Origin: Pseudomonas gingeri
GTDB taxonomy: Bacteria; Pseudomonadota; Gammaproteobacteria; Pseudomonadales; Pseudomonadaceae
Reading direction: 5' to 3'
NCBI RefSeq assembly: GCF_013385425.1
Contig: NZ_JACAQA010000010.1
Span: forward strand, 62,001-126,000
DNA length: 64,000 nt
Shown here in pieces: positions 34,108 to 43,157 of this stretch. A model generated the notes under the pieces. That model had not been told where the DNA came from. It searched no databases and was given only the letters and a program-made list of their open reading frames with translations. The translations under genes were made by a program, and so were the position numbers. The stretch's first letter is position 1; every line of letters begins with the position of its first letter.

Positions 34108-35079
34108 TCAGGTGTCGAGGCGACCCGCCAACAGTTGTTGCAGGCGCCGGCGCATCAGCCGGCCGTCATTGCCCAGGCAACCGATGCTTGAGCCTTCCAG
34201 GCGCTCCTGTAACAGTTCCGAGACATCCCCGGCCAACATCACCGCACAGTCCACCGACAGCGCCAGGCGGTTGAGGCGGCGTGGCAGATCCGTCGTCGGC
34301 GAACGGTTGGAATACAGCACCAGCGCCTCGGGCCGGACCTTTTCACAGACCAGGGTCAGTTCATCGAAGGGCTGGCCAACCGCCAGGACACTGACGCAGC
34401 GGTCGCCGTCACCCAGCAACAGGCCGGCCACCAACAATTCGAGCTCACGACATTGATCCGGTAAAGCGGCGAGCACGATGCGTTGGGAGGGCAGCCCGCG
34501 AACCACGTGCAGGCGCTGCAGGACCCGCGCGCGCAGGAAGGTATCGAGAAACAGCCACTCGCTGGTCTGGCCGAATTCACCGCTCTGCAACTGCAGGCGC
34601 TGCCACAGGGGCAGGAGGATATTCTGGAACACCACGGTCAGCGGGTAGCTGGAAAACACCTGTCCGTAGAGACGTTCGAGGGCCGGTTCGTCGAAAGCGC
34701 TGACCGCCGCGCGCAATTGCGTCTGCCAATCGTCCCATTCCGTCTGGGCAATCGATTGCACCGCAATGCCGGAAGGGGTGTGAATGGGCGCTGCCTGGGC
34801 AGCGGTCTTCGCCAGGATCTTGCCGACCTTGCTCACCGCCACGCCGCGCTCGATCCAGCCCATGATGGTGCGGACCGTCTCGATATCGCTCATGGCATAG
34901 AGCCGATGCCCACTTTCGGTGCGGGTCGGCTGAATCAAACCGTAGCGCCGCTCCCAAGCCCGCAGGGTGACCGGATTGACGCCGGTCAGGCGCGAAACTT
35001 CGCGAATGGGAAACAACTCTTCCTGTTTCAGCGCCCGCAACAGCGGCGCGGCAGGTTCAAGTTCGGTCATGACGGGCAT
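34108..35079 (-). CDS. MerR family regulator, LitR/CarH-like without B12 motif
   Basis: A 323-residue protein. The MerR winged helix (FPIREVSRLTGVNPVTLRAW and RYGLIQPTRTESGHRLY) is at residues 22-70. The C-terminal part has the four-helix and Rossmann-like layout of CarH/LitR but lacks the DxHxxG cobalamin motif, which fits the class II LitR group that relies on a LOV protein instead. It lies next to the LOV gene, convergent. An ATG nine bases downstream is an alternative start. Confidence 0.87.
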   Translation of the reverse strand: MPVMTELEPAAPLLRALKQEELFPIREVSRLTGVNPVTLRAWERRYGLIQPTRTESGHRLYAMSDIETVRTIMGWIERGVAVSKVGKILAKTAAQAAPIHTPSGIAVQSIAQTEWDDWQTQLRAAVSAFDEPALERLYGQVFSSYPLTVVFQNILLPLWQRLQLQSGEFGQTSEWLFLDTFLRARVLQRLHVVRGLPSQRIVLAALPDQCRELELLVAGLLLGDGDRCVSVLAVGQPFDELTLVCEKVRPEALVLYSNRSPTTDLPRRLNRLALSVDCAVMLAGDVSELLQERLEGSSIGCLGNDGRLMRRRLQQLLAGRLDT

Positions 35080-35290
35080 CTGTCACACATTTATGGGTAG
35101 GATTTAACCGATATTCTAGCCCACTGGATCCAACACCCTGCAAATCATACGCAATGCGACTTACTGGCTTGGTGCATTTCCCGGGAATAGGGAATAATTC
35201 TTGCCTGTCCAAACACGCAGCCCACCACCCCGGCGCTGCGTTGCGCATCAGCCCTATCCGGGCGGCATGCTTGTCTTACGGAGATACATG

Positions 35291-35860
35291 ATGTCTACCT
35301 CACCCGTCACCATGATGGTGGCCCGTCGCGTTGCCGATGGCCGCTACCAGGACCTGCTCGCCTGGTTGCACGAAGGCGAACTGCTCGCCACCGACTTCCC
35401 CGGTTACCTGGGCTCCGGCGTGCTCGCCCCGCCGCCCGGGGACAACGAATTCCAGATGATTTTCCGCTTCAGCGATGCCACGACCCTGGGCGCCTGGGAG
35501 CACTCCGCTTCACGCAAGGCCTGGCTGGCGCGCGGCAGCGACCTGTTCGCCGGGCCACAGGAGCGCCGGGTCAGTGGCATCGACGGCTGGTTCGGCGTCG
35601 TCGGCCAACGTCCACCGCGCTGGAAGCAGGCGGTGGCGATCTGGCTGGCGTTCTTTCCCGTGTCGCTACTGTTCAACTTTGGCCTCGGGCCGTTGCTCGC
35701 CGAGCTGAATCTGCTGCCACGGGTACTGGTCAGCACCCTGGTGCTGACCCCGCTGATGGTCTACTTCTTCATTCCGCTGTCGACCCACCTCCTCGCGGGC
35801 TGGTTGCACAGTACCCAGGCCAAGGCGCTGCCCGGCGACACGGCCACTGCCCGGCATTGA
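35291..35860 (+). CDS. Antibiotic biosynthesis monooxygenase-like membrane protein
   Basis: A 189-residue protein. The N-terminal ABM (dimeric alpha-beta barrel) domain shows VTMMVARRVADGRYQDLLAWL and FQMIFRFSDATTLGAWEHS. Two hydrophobic helices follow (WKQAVAIWLAFFPVSLLF and LVSTLVLTPLMVYFFIPL), so it is membrane-anchored. GGAG lies seven bases before the ATG at 35291; another ATG abuts it at 35288. It sits between the light-sensing genes and folM; its substrate is unknown. Confidence 0.77.
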   Translation: MSTSPVTMMVARRVADGRYQDLLAWLHEGELLATDFPGYLGSGVLAPPPGDNEFQMIFRFSDATTLGAWEHSASRKAWLARGSDLFAGPQERRVSGIDGWFGVVGQRPPRWKQAVAIWLAFFPVSLLFNFGLGPLLAELNLLPRVLVSTLVLTPLMVYFFIPLSTHLLAGWLHSTQAKALPGDTATARH

Positions 35861-35885
35861 CGGTACGCAGTATCCGGCTTGGCAG

Positions 35886-35893
35886 TTGTACAA
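35886..35893. promoter_or_regulatory. TTGTACAA palindrome upstream of folM
   Basis: TTGTACAA, with a TATAGC -10-like box at 35907-35912, precedes folM. MerR proteins of the MlrA/CarH type bind TTGTACA half-sites, so this is a plausible LitR operator. A second dyad, TTGAC-TTCAAC-GTCAA, lies at 35914-35929. Not tested; short sites can occur by chance. Confidence 0.35.
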
Positions 35894-35962
35894 GCGGTGT
35901 GGCTGGTATAGCTTTGACTTCAACGTCAACCGACGCCTCTCCACCGCTGCCACGAGCCTTCG

Positions 35963-36673
35963 ATGCCATCGTCTTGTGCCCCCATCCTGATTACTGGCGC
36001 CGGCCAGCGTGTCGGCCTGCATTGCGCAGAGCGACTGCTGGCCGACGGCTACCCGGTGATCTTCAGCTATCGCAGCGAGCGCCCAGGCGTCCAGGCCCTG
36101 CGCGACCTCGGCGCCACCGCGCTGTTCGCTGATTTCTCCAGCGAAGCCGGGATCCTGGCCTTTATCGAAACGCTGAAGCAGCACACCGACTGCCTGCGGG
36201 CGATCGTCCACAATGCCTCGGCCTGGCTGGCGGAAACTCCCGGTAACGAAACCGCGGCCTTTACCCAGATGTTCAGCCTGCACATGCTCGCGCCCTATCT
36301 GATCAACCTGCACTGCGCCGAACTGCTGGAACGCTCGCCAATGGCCGATATCGTGCACATCAGCGACGATGTCACCCGCAAGGGCAGCAGCCAGCACATG
36401 GCCTACTGCGCCAGCAAGGCCGGCCTGGACAGCCTGACCCTGTCCTTCGCGGCCCGCTACGCGCCACGGATCAAGGTCAACGGCATCGCGCCGGCGCTGC
36501 TGATGTTCAACCCCGACGACGACGCGGCGTACCGCGCCAGGACCCTGGCCAAATCGGCCCTGGGTATCGAGCCCGGAGCCGGGGTGGTCTACCAGAGCCT
36601 GCGCTACCTGCTGGACAACCCCTATGTCACCGGCACAACCTTGACCGTCAACGGCGGCCGGCACCTTAAATAA
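35963..36673 (+). CDS. folM: Dihydromonapterin reductase
   Basis: A 236-residue SDR that reduces dihydromonapterin to tetrahydromonapterin, the pterin cofactor of phenylalanine hydroxylase in pseudomonads. The NADPH-binding ITGAGQRVGLHCAE with the following SYRSERPG is typical of FolM, as is the catalytic YCASK. It leads a folM-folE-folX block. The start has no strong ribosome site, and the gene may be translated from a short leader. Confidence 0.9.
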   Translation: MPSSCAPILITGAGQRVGLHCAERLLADGYPVIFSYRSERPGVQALRDLGATALFADFSSEAGILAFIETLKQHTDCLRAIVHNASAWLAETPGNETAAFTQMFSLHMLAPYLINLHCAELLERSPMADIVHISDDVTRKGSSQHMAYCASKAGLDSLTLSFAARYAPRIKVNGIAPALLMFNPDDDAAYRARTLAKSALGIEPGAGVVYQSLRYLLDNPYVTGTTLTVNGGRHLK

Positions 36674-36697
36674 GCCGCCCCGCGAGGAATCCTTTCC

Positions 36698-37258
36698 ATG
36701 AGTGCCACACTGCCCGAGCATTACCGCGAGATCCTTCTGGGGCTGGGCGAAAACCCCGACCGCGAGGGCCTGCTGGACACCCCGAAACGGGCCGCCAAGG
36801 CCATGCAGTACCTGTGTCATGGCTATGAGCAGAGCCTCGACGAGGTGGTCAACGGCGCGTTGTTCGCTTCCGACAATGACGAGATGATCATCGTCAAGGA
36901 CATCGAGTTGTACTCGCTGTGCGAACACCACCTGCTACCCTTTATCGGCAAGGCCCATGTCGCCTACATGCCCACCGGCAAGGTTCTGGGGCTGTCGAAG
37001 ATCGCCCGGATCGTCGACATGTTCGCCCGCCGCCTGCAGATCCAGGAAAACCTCACCCGGCAAATCGCCGACGCCATCGAGCAGGTGACCCAGGCCGCCG
37101 GCGTGGCGGTAGTGATCGAAGCCCAGCACATGTGCATGATGATGCGCGGCGTGGAAAAACAGAATTCGACCATGAACACCTCGGTGATGCTCGGCGCCCT
37201 GCGCGACTCGAGCACCACCCGCATGGAGTTCCTGCAACTGATTGGACGGAGCAAGTAG
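36698..37258 (+). CDS. folE: GTP cyclohydrolase I
   Basis: A 186-residue enzyme that converts GTP to dihydroneopterin triphosphate. Zinc and active-site motifs are in YSLCEHHLLPFIGKAHVAY, and QIADAIEQVTQAAGVAVVIEAQHMCMMMRG carries the second Cys. It is 24 bp after folM and 2 bp before folX. Together they make monapterin-type pterins; pterins also serve as photolyase antenna precursors, which may explain the neighbouring light-sensor genes. Confidence 0.95.
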   Translation: MSATLPEHYREILLGLGENPDREGLLDTPKRAAKAMQYLCHGYEQSLDEVVNGALFASDNDEMIIVKDIELYSLCEHHLLPFIGKAHVAYMPTGKVLGLSKIARIVDMFARRLQIQENLTRQIADAIEQVTQAAGVAVVIEAQHMCMMMRGVEKQNSTMNTSVMLGALRDSSTTRMEFLQLIGRSK

Positions 37259-37260
37259 CA

Positions 37261-37632
37261 ATGCCACAACTTCAACCCGGCATGGCACGCATTCGGGTCA
37301 AGGACCTGTGCCTGCGTACCTTTATCGGCATCAACGAGGACGAGATCCTCAACAAGCAGGATGTGCGGATCAACCTGACCATCCTCTATGCGGCCCAGGA
37401 AGCGGTGCGCGACAACGACATCGATCACGCCCTGAACTACCGCACCATCACCAAGGCGATCATCCAGCATGTGGAGGGCAATCGCTTTGCCCTGCTCGAA
37501 CGCCTGACCCAGGAACTGCTGGACCTGGTGATGAGCAACGAAGCCGTGCTCTATGCCGAGGTCGAAGTCGACAAGCCCCATGCGTTGCGCTTTGCCGAGT
37601 CGGTGTCGATTACGCTCGCAGCGAGCCGTTGA
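37261..37632 (+). CDS. folX: Dihydroneopterin triphosphate 2'-epimerase
   Basis: A 123-residue FolB/FolX-fold protein. The segment IRVKDLCLRTFIGINEDEILNKQ and HALNYRTITKAI fit FolX, which epimerises dihydroneopterin triphosphate to the monapterin form. Position after folM-folE supports FolX rather than FolB. The ATG follows the folE stop by two bases. Confidence 0.9.
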   Translation: MPQLQPGMARIRVKDLCLRTFIGINEDEILNKQDVRINLTILYAAQEAVRDNDIDHALNYRTITKAIIQHVEGNRFALLERLTQELLDLVMSNEAVLYAEVEVDKPHALRFAESVSITLAASR

Positions 37633-37706
37633 GCCACTGAGCCGTCTGGCGTTCGCCGCGCCAGGCTCTTATCATCGCGCCCTACTTCACCCGCACAGAG
37701 CCCATC

Positions 37707-38003
37707 ATGACCGAGCAAGAACGCCTCGAACTCGAAGCCGCCGCCTTTCGCCGGCTGGTCGCCCACCTGGACAGCCGCAAGGATGTGCAGAACATCGACC
37801 TGATGAACCTCGCCGGGTTCTGCCGCAACTGCCTGTCCAAGTGGTACAAGGCCGAAGCCGACGAACGCGGGGTCGAGGTCAGCCTCGACGATGCCCGTGA
37901 AGTCATCTACGGCATGCCCTATGCCGAGTGGAAGGCCCAATACCAGCAAGAAGCCAGCGCCGAACAACAGGCGGCGTTCGCCAAAGGAAAACCCCATGAG
38001 TGA
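37707..38003 (+). CDS. DUF1244 family protein
   Basis: A 98-residue protein with the family motif FRRLVAHLDSRKDVQNIDLMN, then LAGFCRNCLSKWY with conserved cysteines, and EVIYGMPYAEWKAQY. Widespread in proteobacteria, function unknown. Its last 8 bases overlap the HopJ-family gene. Confidence 0.9.
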   Translation: MTEQERLELEAAAFRRLVAHLDSRKDVQNIDLMNLAGFCRNCLSKWYKAEADERGVEVSLDDAREVIYGMPYAEWKAQYQQEASAEQQAAFAKGKPHE

Positions 38004-38334
38004 TTTGAACACCCTGCGCGCCAGCCTCAACAGCGGCGAACATGTTTTTGCCGACACCCTGGCTTTCGTGGCCGCCGGTTACGACTATCAGCCACAAGCC
38101 TTCAACAACGGCGGCGTGGAAAACGCCGCCGGGCAGAACGAAGGCTCGTGCAAGACCCTGGGCCTGGCGCTGCTGGAAGGCTTGAGCGACCAGGAAACCT
38201 TGCTGGCCTTCGGCGAGCATTACCGTTCGGTCCTGGCCACCCCTGAAGGCAGCGACCACGGCAATATCCGCGCGTTGATTGCCCACGGCCTGGCCGGCGT
38301 GAAGTTCACCCAGGCGCCGCTGACCCGGCGCTGA
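37996..38334 (+). CDS. HopJ type III effector family protein
   Basis: A 112-residue protein of the HopJ family: FADTLAFVAAGYDYQPQAFNNG and ENAAGQNEGSCKTLG are the family signature. Despite the name, most members occur as housekeeping genes without a type III system, and none is seen here. It is coupled to DUF1244, a pairing common in Pseudomonas. Confidence 0.87.
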   Translation: MSDLNTLRASLNSGEHVFADTLAFVAAGYDYQPQAFNNGGVENAAGQNEGSCKTLGLALLEGLSDQETLLAFGEHYRSVLATPEGSDHGNIRALIAHGLAGVKFTQAPLTRR

Positions 38335-38458
38335 TTCAAGCGCCCGGCCGGCACATCGCAACTTTTAAGATTGACCCGGCGACTTTATTTCGTTTGCCGG
38401 GGACCGCTGCTCACGGCTTAGATAAAAAGAAGTCTTCCTTCTTTCGAGTCAGGTCTCC

Positions 38459-39709
38459 ATGAGCAGCGAAACCATCAGCCAGTCGATTTCCATCGTTCAC
38501 CCGATCAGCCTCAGCCACGGCAAGAACGCCGAGGTCTGGGACACCCACGGCAAACACTATATCGATTTTGTCGGTGGCATCGGCGTACTCAACCTCGGCC
38601 ATTGCCACCCGCGTATCGTCGAGGCCATTCGCGAACAAGCCACCCGGCTGACCCACTACGCCTTCAACGCCGCGCCCCATGCGCCCTACCTCGAACTGAT
38701 GGATCGCCTGACGGCGTTTATTCCCGTGACCTACCCGGTCAGCGGCATGCTCACCAACAGCGGCGCGGAGGCGGCGGAAAACGCCTTGAAGATCGTCCGT
38801 GGCGCCACCGGTCGCACCGCCGTGATCGCCTTTGACGGCGCCTTCCACGGCCGCACCCTCGCCACCCTCAATCTCAACGGCAAGGTGGCCCCCTACAAAC
38901 AGAAAGTCGGGGTACTGCCCGGGCCGGTGTATCACCTGCCCTTCCCCAGCCAGGACAATGGCGTGACCTGCGCCGAGGCGCTGAAGGCCATGGAGCGGCT
39001 GTTCAGCGTCGAAATCGATGTCGAGGACGTCGCCTGTTTTATCCTCGAACCGGTGCAGGGCGAAGCAGGCTTCCTGGCGTTGGACGTGGAGTTCGCCCAG
39101 GCCCTGCGGCGTTTCTGCGATGAGAAAAAGATCCTGCTGATCATCGATGAAATCCAGTCCGGTTTCGGCCGCACCGGCCAGCGTTTTGCATTCTCGCGAC
39201 TGGGCATTGAGCCGGACCTGATCCTGCTGGGCAAGAGTATTGCCGGCGGTGTGCCGCTGGGGGCGGTGGTCGGCCGCAAAGCGCTGCTCGACACCTTGCC
39301 CAAAGGCGGGCTGGGCGGCACCTATTCGGGCAACCCGATTGCCTGCGCCGCGGCCCTGGCAACCCTGGATGAAATGACTGATGCGAACTTGCAGGCCTGG
39401 GGCGCGCAACAGGAAGAGGCGATTATCGGGCGTCACCAGGCCTGGCGCGCCAAGCAGCTTTCACCCTACCTGGGGCGCCTGACCGGGGTTGGCGCCATGC
39501 GCGGCATCGAGCTGATCAACCCCGACGGCAGCCCTGCGTCGGCACAGTTGACGCAATTGCTGGCCCTGGCCCGCGAGGCCGGTTTGCTGCTGATGCCCAG
39601 CGGCAAGTCGCGGCACATCATTCGCCTCCTGGCCCCCTTGACCACCGAGGCGGCAGTGCTGGAGGAAGGGCTGGATATCCTCGAGGCGTGCCTGGCCAGG
39701 CTTACCTGA
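38459..39709 (+). CDS. Class III aminotransferase (2-aminoadipate/GABA type)
   Basis: A 416-residue PLP-dependent aminotransferase. TNSGAEAAENALKI binds PLP, and the Schiff-base lysine is K259 in LLGKSIAGG. EIQSGFGRTG and the GTYSGNP motif are also present. It closely resembles the P. putida protein PP_4108, which transaminates 2-aminoadipate in lysine catabolism, but GABA or ornithine-type substrates are possible. It is a single gene ending in a strong terminator. Confidence 0.87.
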   Translation: MSSETISQSISIVHPISLSHGKNAEVWDTHGKHYIDFVGGIGVLNLGHCHPRIVEAIREQATRLTHYAFNAAPHAPYLELMDRLTAFIPVTYPVSGMLTNSGAEAAENALKIVRGATGRTAVIAFDGAFHGRTLATLNLNGKVAPYKQKVGVLPGPVYHLPFPSQDNGVTCAEALKAMERLFSVEIDVEDVACFILEPVQGEAGFLALDVEFAQALRRFCDEKKILLIIDEIQSGFGRTGQRFAFSRLGIEPDLILLGKSIAGGVPLGAVVGRKALLDTLPKGGLGGTYSGNPIACAAALATLDEMTDANLQAWGAQQEEAIIGRHQAWRAKQLSPYLGRLTGVGAMRGIELINPDGSPASAQLTQLLALAREAGLLLMPSGKSRHIIRLLAPLTTEAAVLEEGLDILEACLARLT

Positions 39710-39722
39710 AATCCGCGGGCAG

Positions 39723-39750
39723 AAAAAAACCGGCCGGGGCCGGTTTTTTT
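39723..39750. terminator. Bidirectional Rho-independent terminator
   Basis: ACCGGCC pairs with GGCCGGT, with runs of seven A and seven T on each side. It serves both the aminotransferase and trxB, which converge. Confidence 0.92.
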
Positions 39751-39763
39751 CATAACGATGCAA

Positions 39764-40726
39764 TCAGAACGAAGCGTTCTGCAGGTCATCGAGGTAGCGC
39801 TCGGCGTCCAGGGCCGCCATGCAGCCGGCGCCGGCCGAGGTGATGGCTTGACGGTAAACGTGGTCGGCCACGTCACCGGCGGCAAACACACCTTCCACGC
39901 TGGTGGCGGTGGCATTGCCTTCACGGCCGCCCTGCACCACCAGGTAGCCGTCTTTCAACGCCAACTGGCCTTCGAACAGCGAGGTGTTCGGGGTGTGGCC
40001 GATGGCGATGAACACGCCGTCGACTTTCAGCTCGTCGAAGCTGCCGTCGTTGTTCTTCAGACGGGCACCGGTGACGCCCATGTTGTCGCCCAGGACTTCG
40101 TCCAGGGTGGCATTGAGCTTGAGGACAATCTTGCCCTCGGCGACGCGGGCATGCAGTTTGTCGATCAGGATCTTCTCGGCACGGAAGGTCTCGCGACGGT
40201 GCACCAGGGTCACCTTGCTGGCGATATTGGCCAGGTACAGCGCCTCTTCCACGGCGGTGTTACCACCACCGACCACGGCGACTTCCTTGTTGCGATAGAA
40301 GAAACCGTCGCAGGTGGCGCAAGCGGAAACGCCCTTGCCCATGAACGTCTCTTCCGACGGCAGGCCAAGGTAACGAGCGCTGGCGCCGGTGGCGATGATC
40401 AGGGCGTCACAGGTGAAGGTGCCGCTGTCGCCCACCAGGGTGTAGGGCTTTTTCGCCAGGTCCACCGCATTGATGTGGTCGAAGACGATTTCGGTTTCGA
40501 AACGCTCGGCGTGCTCTTTCATGCGGTCCATCAGCGCCGGGCCGGTCAGGCCATGCACGTCGCCGGGCCAGTTGTCGACTTCGGTGGTGGTGGTCAATTG
40601 GCCGCCGGCCTGCATGCCGGTGATCAGCAGCGGCTTGAGGTTGGCGCGCGCGGCATAGACCGCGGCGCTGTAACCGGCAGGGCCGGAACCGAGAATAATC
40701 ACTCGCGAATGGCGTACTTCAGACAT
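39764..40726 (-). CDS. trxB: Thioredoxin reductase
   Basis: A 320-residue FAD/NADPH enzyme that reduces thioredoxin. FAD motif GSGPAGYSAAVYAAR at 13-27, redox cysteines C136 and C139 in SACATCDG, and the NADPH motif VVGGGNTAVEEALYL are all intact. A terminator-like hairpin lies in its upstream region on the same strand. Confidence 0.96.
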   Translation of the reverse strand: MSEVRHSRVIILGSGPAGYSAAVYAARANLKPLLITGMQAGGQLTTTTEVDNWPGDVHGLTGPALMDRMKEHAERFETEIVFDHINAVDLAKKPYTLVGDSGTFTCDALIIATGASARYLGLPSEETFMGKGVSACATCDGFFYRNKEVAVVGGGNTAVEEALYLANIASKVTLVHRRETFRAEKILIDKLHARVAEGKIVLKLNATLDEVLGDNMGVTGARLKNNDGSFDELKVDGVFIAIGHTPNTSLFEGQLALKDGYLVVQGGREGNATATSVEGVFAAGDVADHVYRQAITSAGAGCMAALDAERYLDDLQNASF

Positions 40727-40788
40727 GACTCACTCCTATCGACCGCCCGTCAGCTACCGGTGCGGAACGCCGGCGGACCGGCTGGAAT

Positions 40789-40837
40789 AAAAAAGGACTG
40801 CGAAAGCACTTGGGGAAGGCTTGTAGCACACAGTCCT
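40789..40837 (-). terminator. Terminator-like hairpin upstream of trxB
   Basis: On the minus strand AGGACTGTG pairs with CGCAGTCCT (one G-U) around a 26-base loop and is followed by TTTTTTATT. It sits about 65 bp before the trxB start and in its direction, so it could be an attenuator or the end of a small upstream RNA. Confidence 0.6.
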
Positions 40838-41026
40838 GAAAAATAATGAGGTGCAGCGTATCGAGGAGGCGAAGATTAAGGAAATACGCAATAACAATCC
40901 AGCTCATAGCAGGTCTCTATCCTGAACGGTGTTCTTCAAGACGCCTTGTTACTGCAAATGTCGAACCTTTCACCGGCCCTGCAAAGCCGGTAAGGTCGGC
41001 GCGTTTCCCCCATCTCGGAGCACGTT
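40838..41026. promoter_or_regulatory. Divergent trxB-cysZ region
   Basis: Rest of the roughly 300-bp gap between trxB and cysZ. It must contain the cysZ promoter and whatever promoter feeds the terminator-like hairpin. I could not assign boxes. Confidence 0.4.
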
Positions 41027-41782
41027 ATGCCCGCACCCGTCCTGTCCGGCCCGCAATATCTGCGCGAGGGCCTGAAGCTGGTCCTGAGCCCGGGCCTGCG
41101 CCTGTTCGTCCTGCTGCCGCTGGCGATCAACCTGGTGCTGTTCGTCGGCTTGATCTACCTGGCCGGCCACTATTTCAGTCTCTGGGTCGATACGCTGATG
41201 CCGACCCTGCCCGGCTGGCTGAGTTTCCTCAACTACATCCTCTGGCCGCTGTTCGTGGCGCTGGTGGTGCTGATGGTGTTTTTCACCTTCACCATGATTG
41301 CCAACGTGATCGCCGCGCCCTTCAATGGTTTTCTCGCCGAGAAAGTCGAAGTGGTGGTGCGCGGCACCGACAATTTCCCGGCCTTCAGCTGGGCCGAACT
41401 GCTGGCGATGATTCCCCGCACCCTGGCGCGGGAAATGCGCAAGCTGGGTTACTTCCTGCCGCGGGCCATCGCGCTGTTGGTGCTGTCGTTCATCCCGGTG
41501 GTGAATATCATCGCCGCACCGCTGTGGTTGCTGTTCGGGGTGTGGATGATGGCGATCCAGTACATCGACTACCCGGCGGACAACCACAAGCTGAGCTGGC
41601 AGGGCATGCTCGCCTGGCTGCGGCAGAAACGCTGGCAGTGCATGAGTTTTGGCGGGATCGTCTACCTGGTGCTGCTGGTACCGGTGGTCAACCTGCTGAT
41701 GATGCCGGCGGCGGTGGCCGGGGCGACCTTGTTCTGGGTCCGTGAGCGGGGTGACGAGGCCCTGGCCGGCGAACGGCGCTGA
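41027..41782 (+). CDS. cysZ: Sulfate transporter CysZ; its 3' end is supplied by the inserted island
   Basis: A 251-residue inner-membrane protein that brings sulfate into the cell for cysteine synthesis. Four hydrophobic segments and the motif IANVIAAPFNGFLAEKVE are typical. The last 236 bp (from 41558) are repeated at 56389 with about ten differences, so the reading frame is intact although an element has entered inside the gene. GGAGCAC precedes the start. The final residues (GDEALAGERR) differ from those of the displaced copy (GEEAVAGEKR). Confidence 0.95.
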   Translation: MPAPVLSGPQYLREGLKLVLSPGLRLFVLLPLAINLVLFVGLIYLAGHYFSLWVDTLMPTLPGWLSFLNYILWPLFVALVVLMVFFTFTMIANVIAAPFNGFLAEKVEVVVRGTDNFPAFSWAELLAMIPRTLAREMRKLGYFLPRAIALLVLSFIPVVNIIAAPLWLLFGVWMMAIQYIDYPADNHKLSWQGMLAWLRQKRWQCMSFGGIVYLVLLVPVVNLLMMPAAVAGATLFWVRERGDEALAGERR

Positions 41783-41793
41783 GGCGCCCGCAA
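41558..41793 (+). repeat. Left copy of the cysZ 3' direct repeat (attachment region)
   Basis: The sequence from CAGTACATCG to the GCGCCCGCAA after the stop matches 56389-56624 over 236 bp with about ten substitutions. The first 42 bp are identical in both and are the best candidate for the recombination core. Confidence 0.9.
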
Positions 41794-41867
41794 ACCCTTT
41801 AGAGACCGTTCGCTAATCACGCTTGAACTGCCCTTTCCCAGCCCACTGATACACAAGGCTGGTACAC

Positions 41868-43157
41868 ATGGCACTGATAGCCCAACCGTTCCGGCACCCT
41901 GATTCGGGTATCTATTACCTTCGACGTAGGGTGCCGGACGACCTCCGACAAGTGATCGGCAAAACTGAAATTCGTCGCTCGCTGAAGACACGAAATCACC
42001 ACCAAGCCAAGGCCGCGTTCGCCATCGCTTTTACTGAATCCGAACGCGTATTCAGTGATGCCCGCAATGGGCTTAGCATCGAATGGTTCCAACCAGAGAC
42101 ACCCCCGCCGACCTTACCTAGACTAGCGCTATCCACGTCCCCAGAACCCCTTGTAAAGCTGTCACAGGTGTTAGGCCGCTACATCCAGTCCGTATCGATG
42201 TCTGGCAGGTCTGAATACGTTCTACAGCGTCATACAGTCGATTATGGCCGTGCCGTCAATCGGTTCATCACGAAGATGGGAGACCAACCCATTACGGCGA
42301 TTCAACCTTCTGACATCCATACGTTTGCGGCCGATCTCATCCAACCTAAAGACGCAGATGAAAGACCACTTGCGACCTCAACCACGCGATTGTTGCTGGC
42401 GAGGCTGTCATCGGTTCTGGCTTTCGCGGTGGATTCCGGCTTGCTCGAATCGAACCCCGTCCTCGTCTCTCGCATTCACAAGCGTCTAGGCCCGAGCAAA
42501 CCCAAACGCCGCCTAAACGACAACAGGGGTTACACCTGGAATGAGCTGATCACTCTGTTTGGCCACCCTGAATTTCAGCGACTGAGGTATGCACAAGGCC
42601 GTCCAGGGAATGCCGTGTTCTGGCTACCATTGATTGCGGCGTATACAGGTGCGCGCAGGGAGGAAATAGCTCAACTGTATGTCGGTGATTTCCACCAACA
42701 CGAAAGCAGCCAATGGTTCATCAGAATCATCGATGACCGTCCAGATAAATCAGTCAAAACCGACAGTAGCCGCAGGGAAATCCCAATTCATGACGATTTG
42801 ATCGTCCTGGGCTTACTGACACTGGTGCTAGGCCGAGAACCTGACTCAAGGGTTTTTCCACAACTGATCAAGGTATCTGACGGTTTTGCGGGGATCGTAT
42901 CCAAAACATGGCGTCCGATCAGCCAACGCTGCGGGGTATACAGACCAGACTGCAATCCGCTTCACGGCTTTCGACACAGCTTCAAAACGCTTGCCAGGGA
43001 GCACGGGATACCCAAAGAAGTCAGCGATTGGATCACCGGTCACGCATGCACGAATGAAGGTGATCGCTATGGAGTGAACCCTTTGTCCCGGATGGCAGAG
43101 GAAATCCAGAAGATTCCGAGTATTGCGAGGGACGCCGGACTAATCCCCGGAAAATAA
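41868..43157 (+). CDS. Tyrosine-type site-specific integrase
   Basis: A 429-residue tyrosine recombinase that catalyses insertion and excision of the island. The N-terminus (YYLRRRVPDDLRQVIGKTEI) is the DUF6538-type arm-binding region, followed by a core-binding domain near residues 100-200. All catalytic residues are present: R263 (TGARREE), K297, H366 and R369 (HGFRH), H392 (GHA) and Y401 (GDRYG). It is transcribed away from cysZ. A complete frame suggests the element may still move. Confidence 0.95.
   Translation: MALIAQPFRHPDSGIYYLRRRVPDDLRQVIGKTEIRRSLKTRNHHQAKAAFAIAFTESERVFSDARNGLSIEWFQPETPPPTLPRLALSTSPEPLVKLSQVLGRYIQSVSMSGRSEYVLQRHTVDYGRAVNRFITKMGDQPITAIQPSDIHTFAADLIQPKDADERPLATSTTRLLLARLSSVLAFAVDSGLLESNPVLVSRIHKRLGPSKPKRRLNDNRGYTWNELITLFGHPEFQRLRYAQGRPGNAVFWLPLIAAYTGARREEIAQLYVGDFHQHESSQWFIRIIDDRPDKSVKTDSSRREIPIHDDLIVLGLLTLVLGREPDSRVFPQLIKVSDGFAGIVSKTWRPISQRCGVYRPDCNPLHGFRHSFKTLAREHGIPKEVSDWITGHACTNEGDRYGVNPLSRMAEEIQKIPSIARDAGLIPGK

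Noticed and set aside
37996..38334. Evidence for a type III secretion locus from the HopJ name
   Set aside because: The family name is historical; no secretion genes or hrp box are seen and the gene is paired with DUF1244.
41558..41793. tRNA gene as the integration target
   Set aside because: No tRNA-like cloverleaf is present; the duplicated sequence is coding DNA of cysZ.
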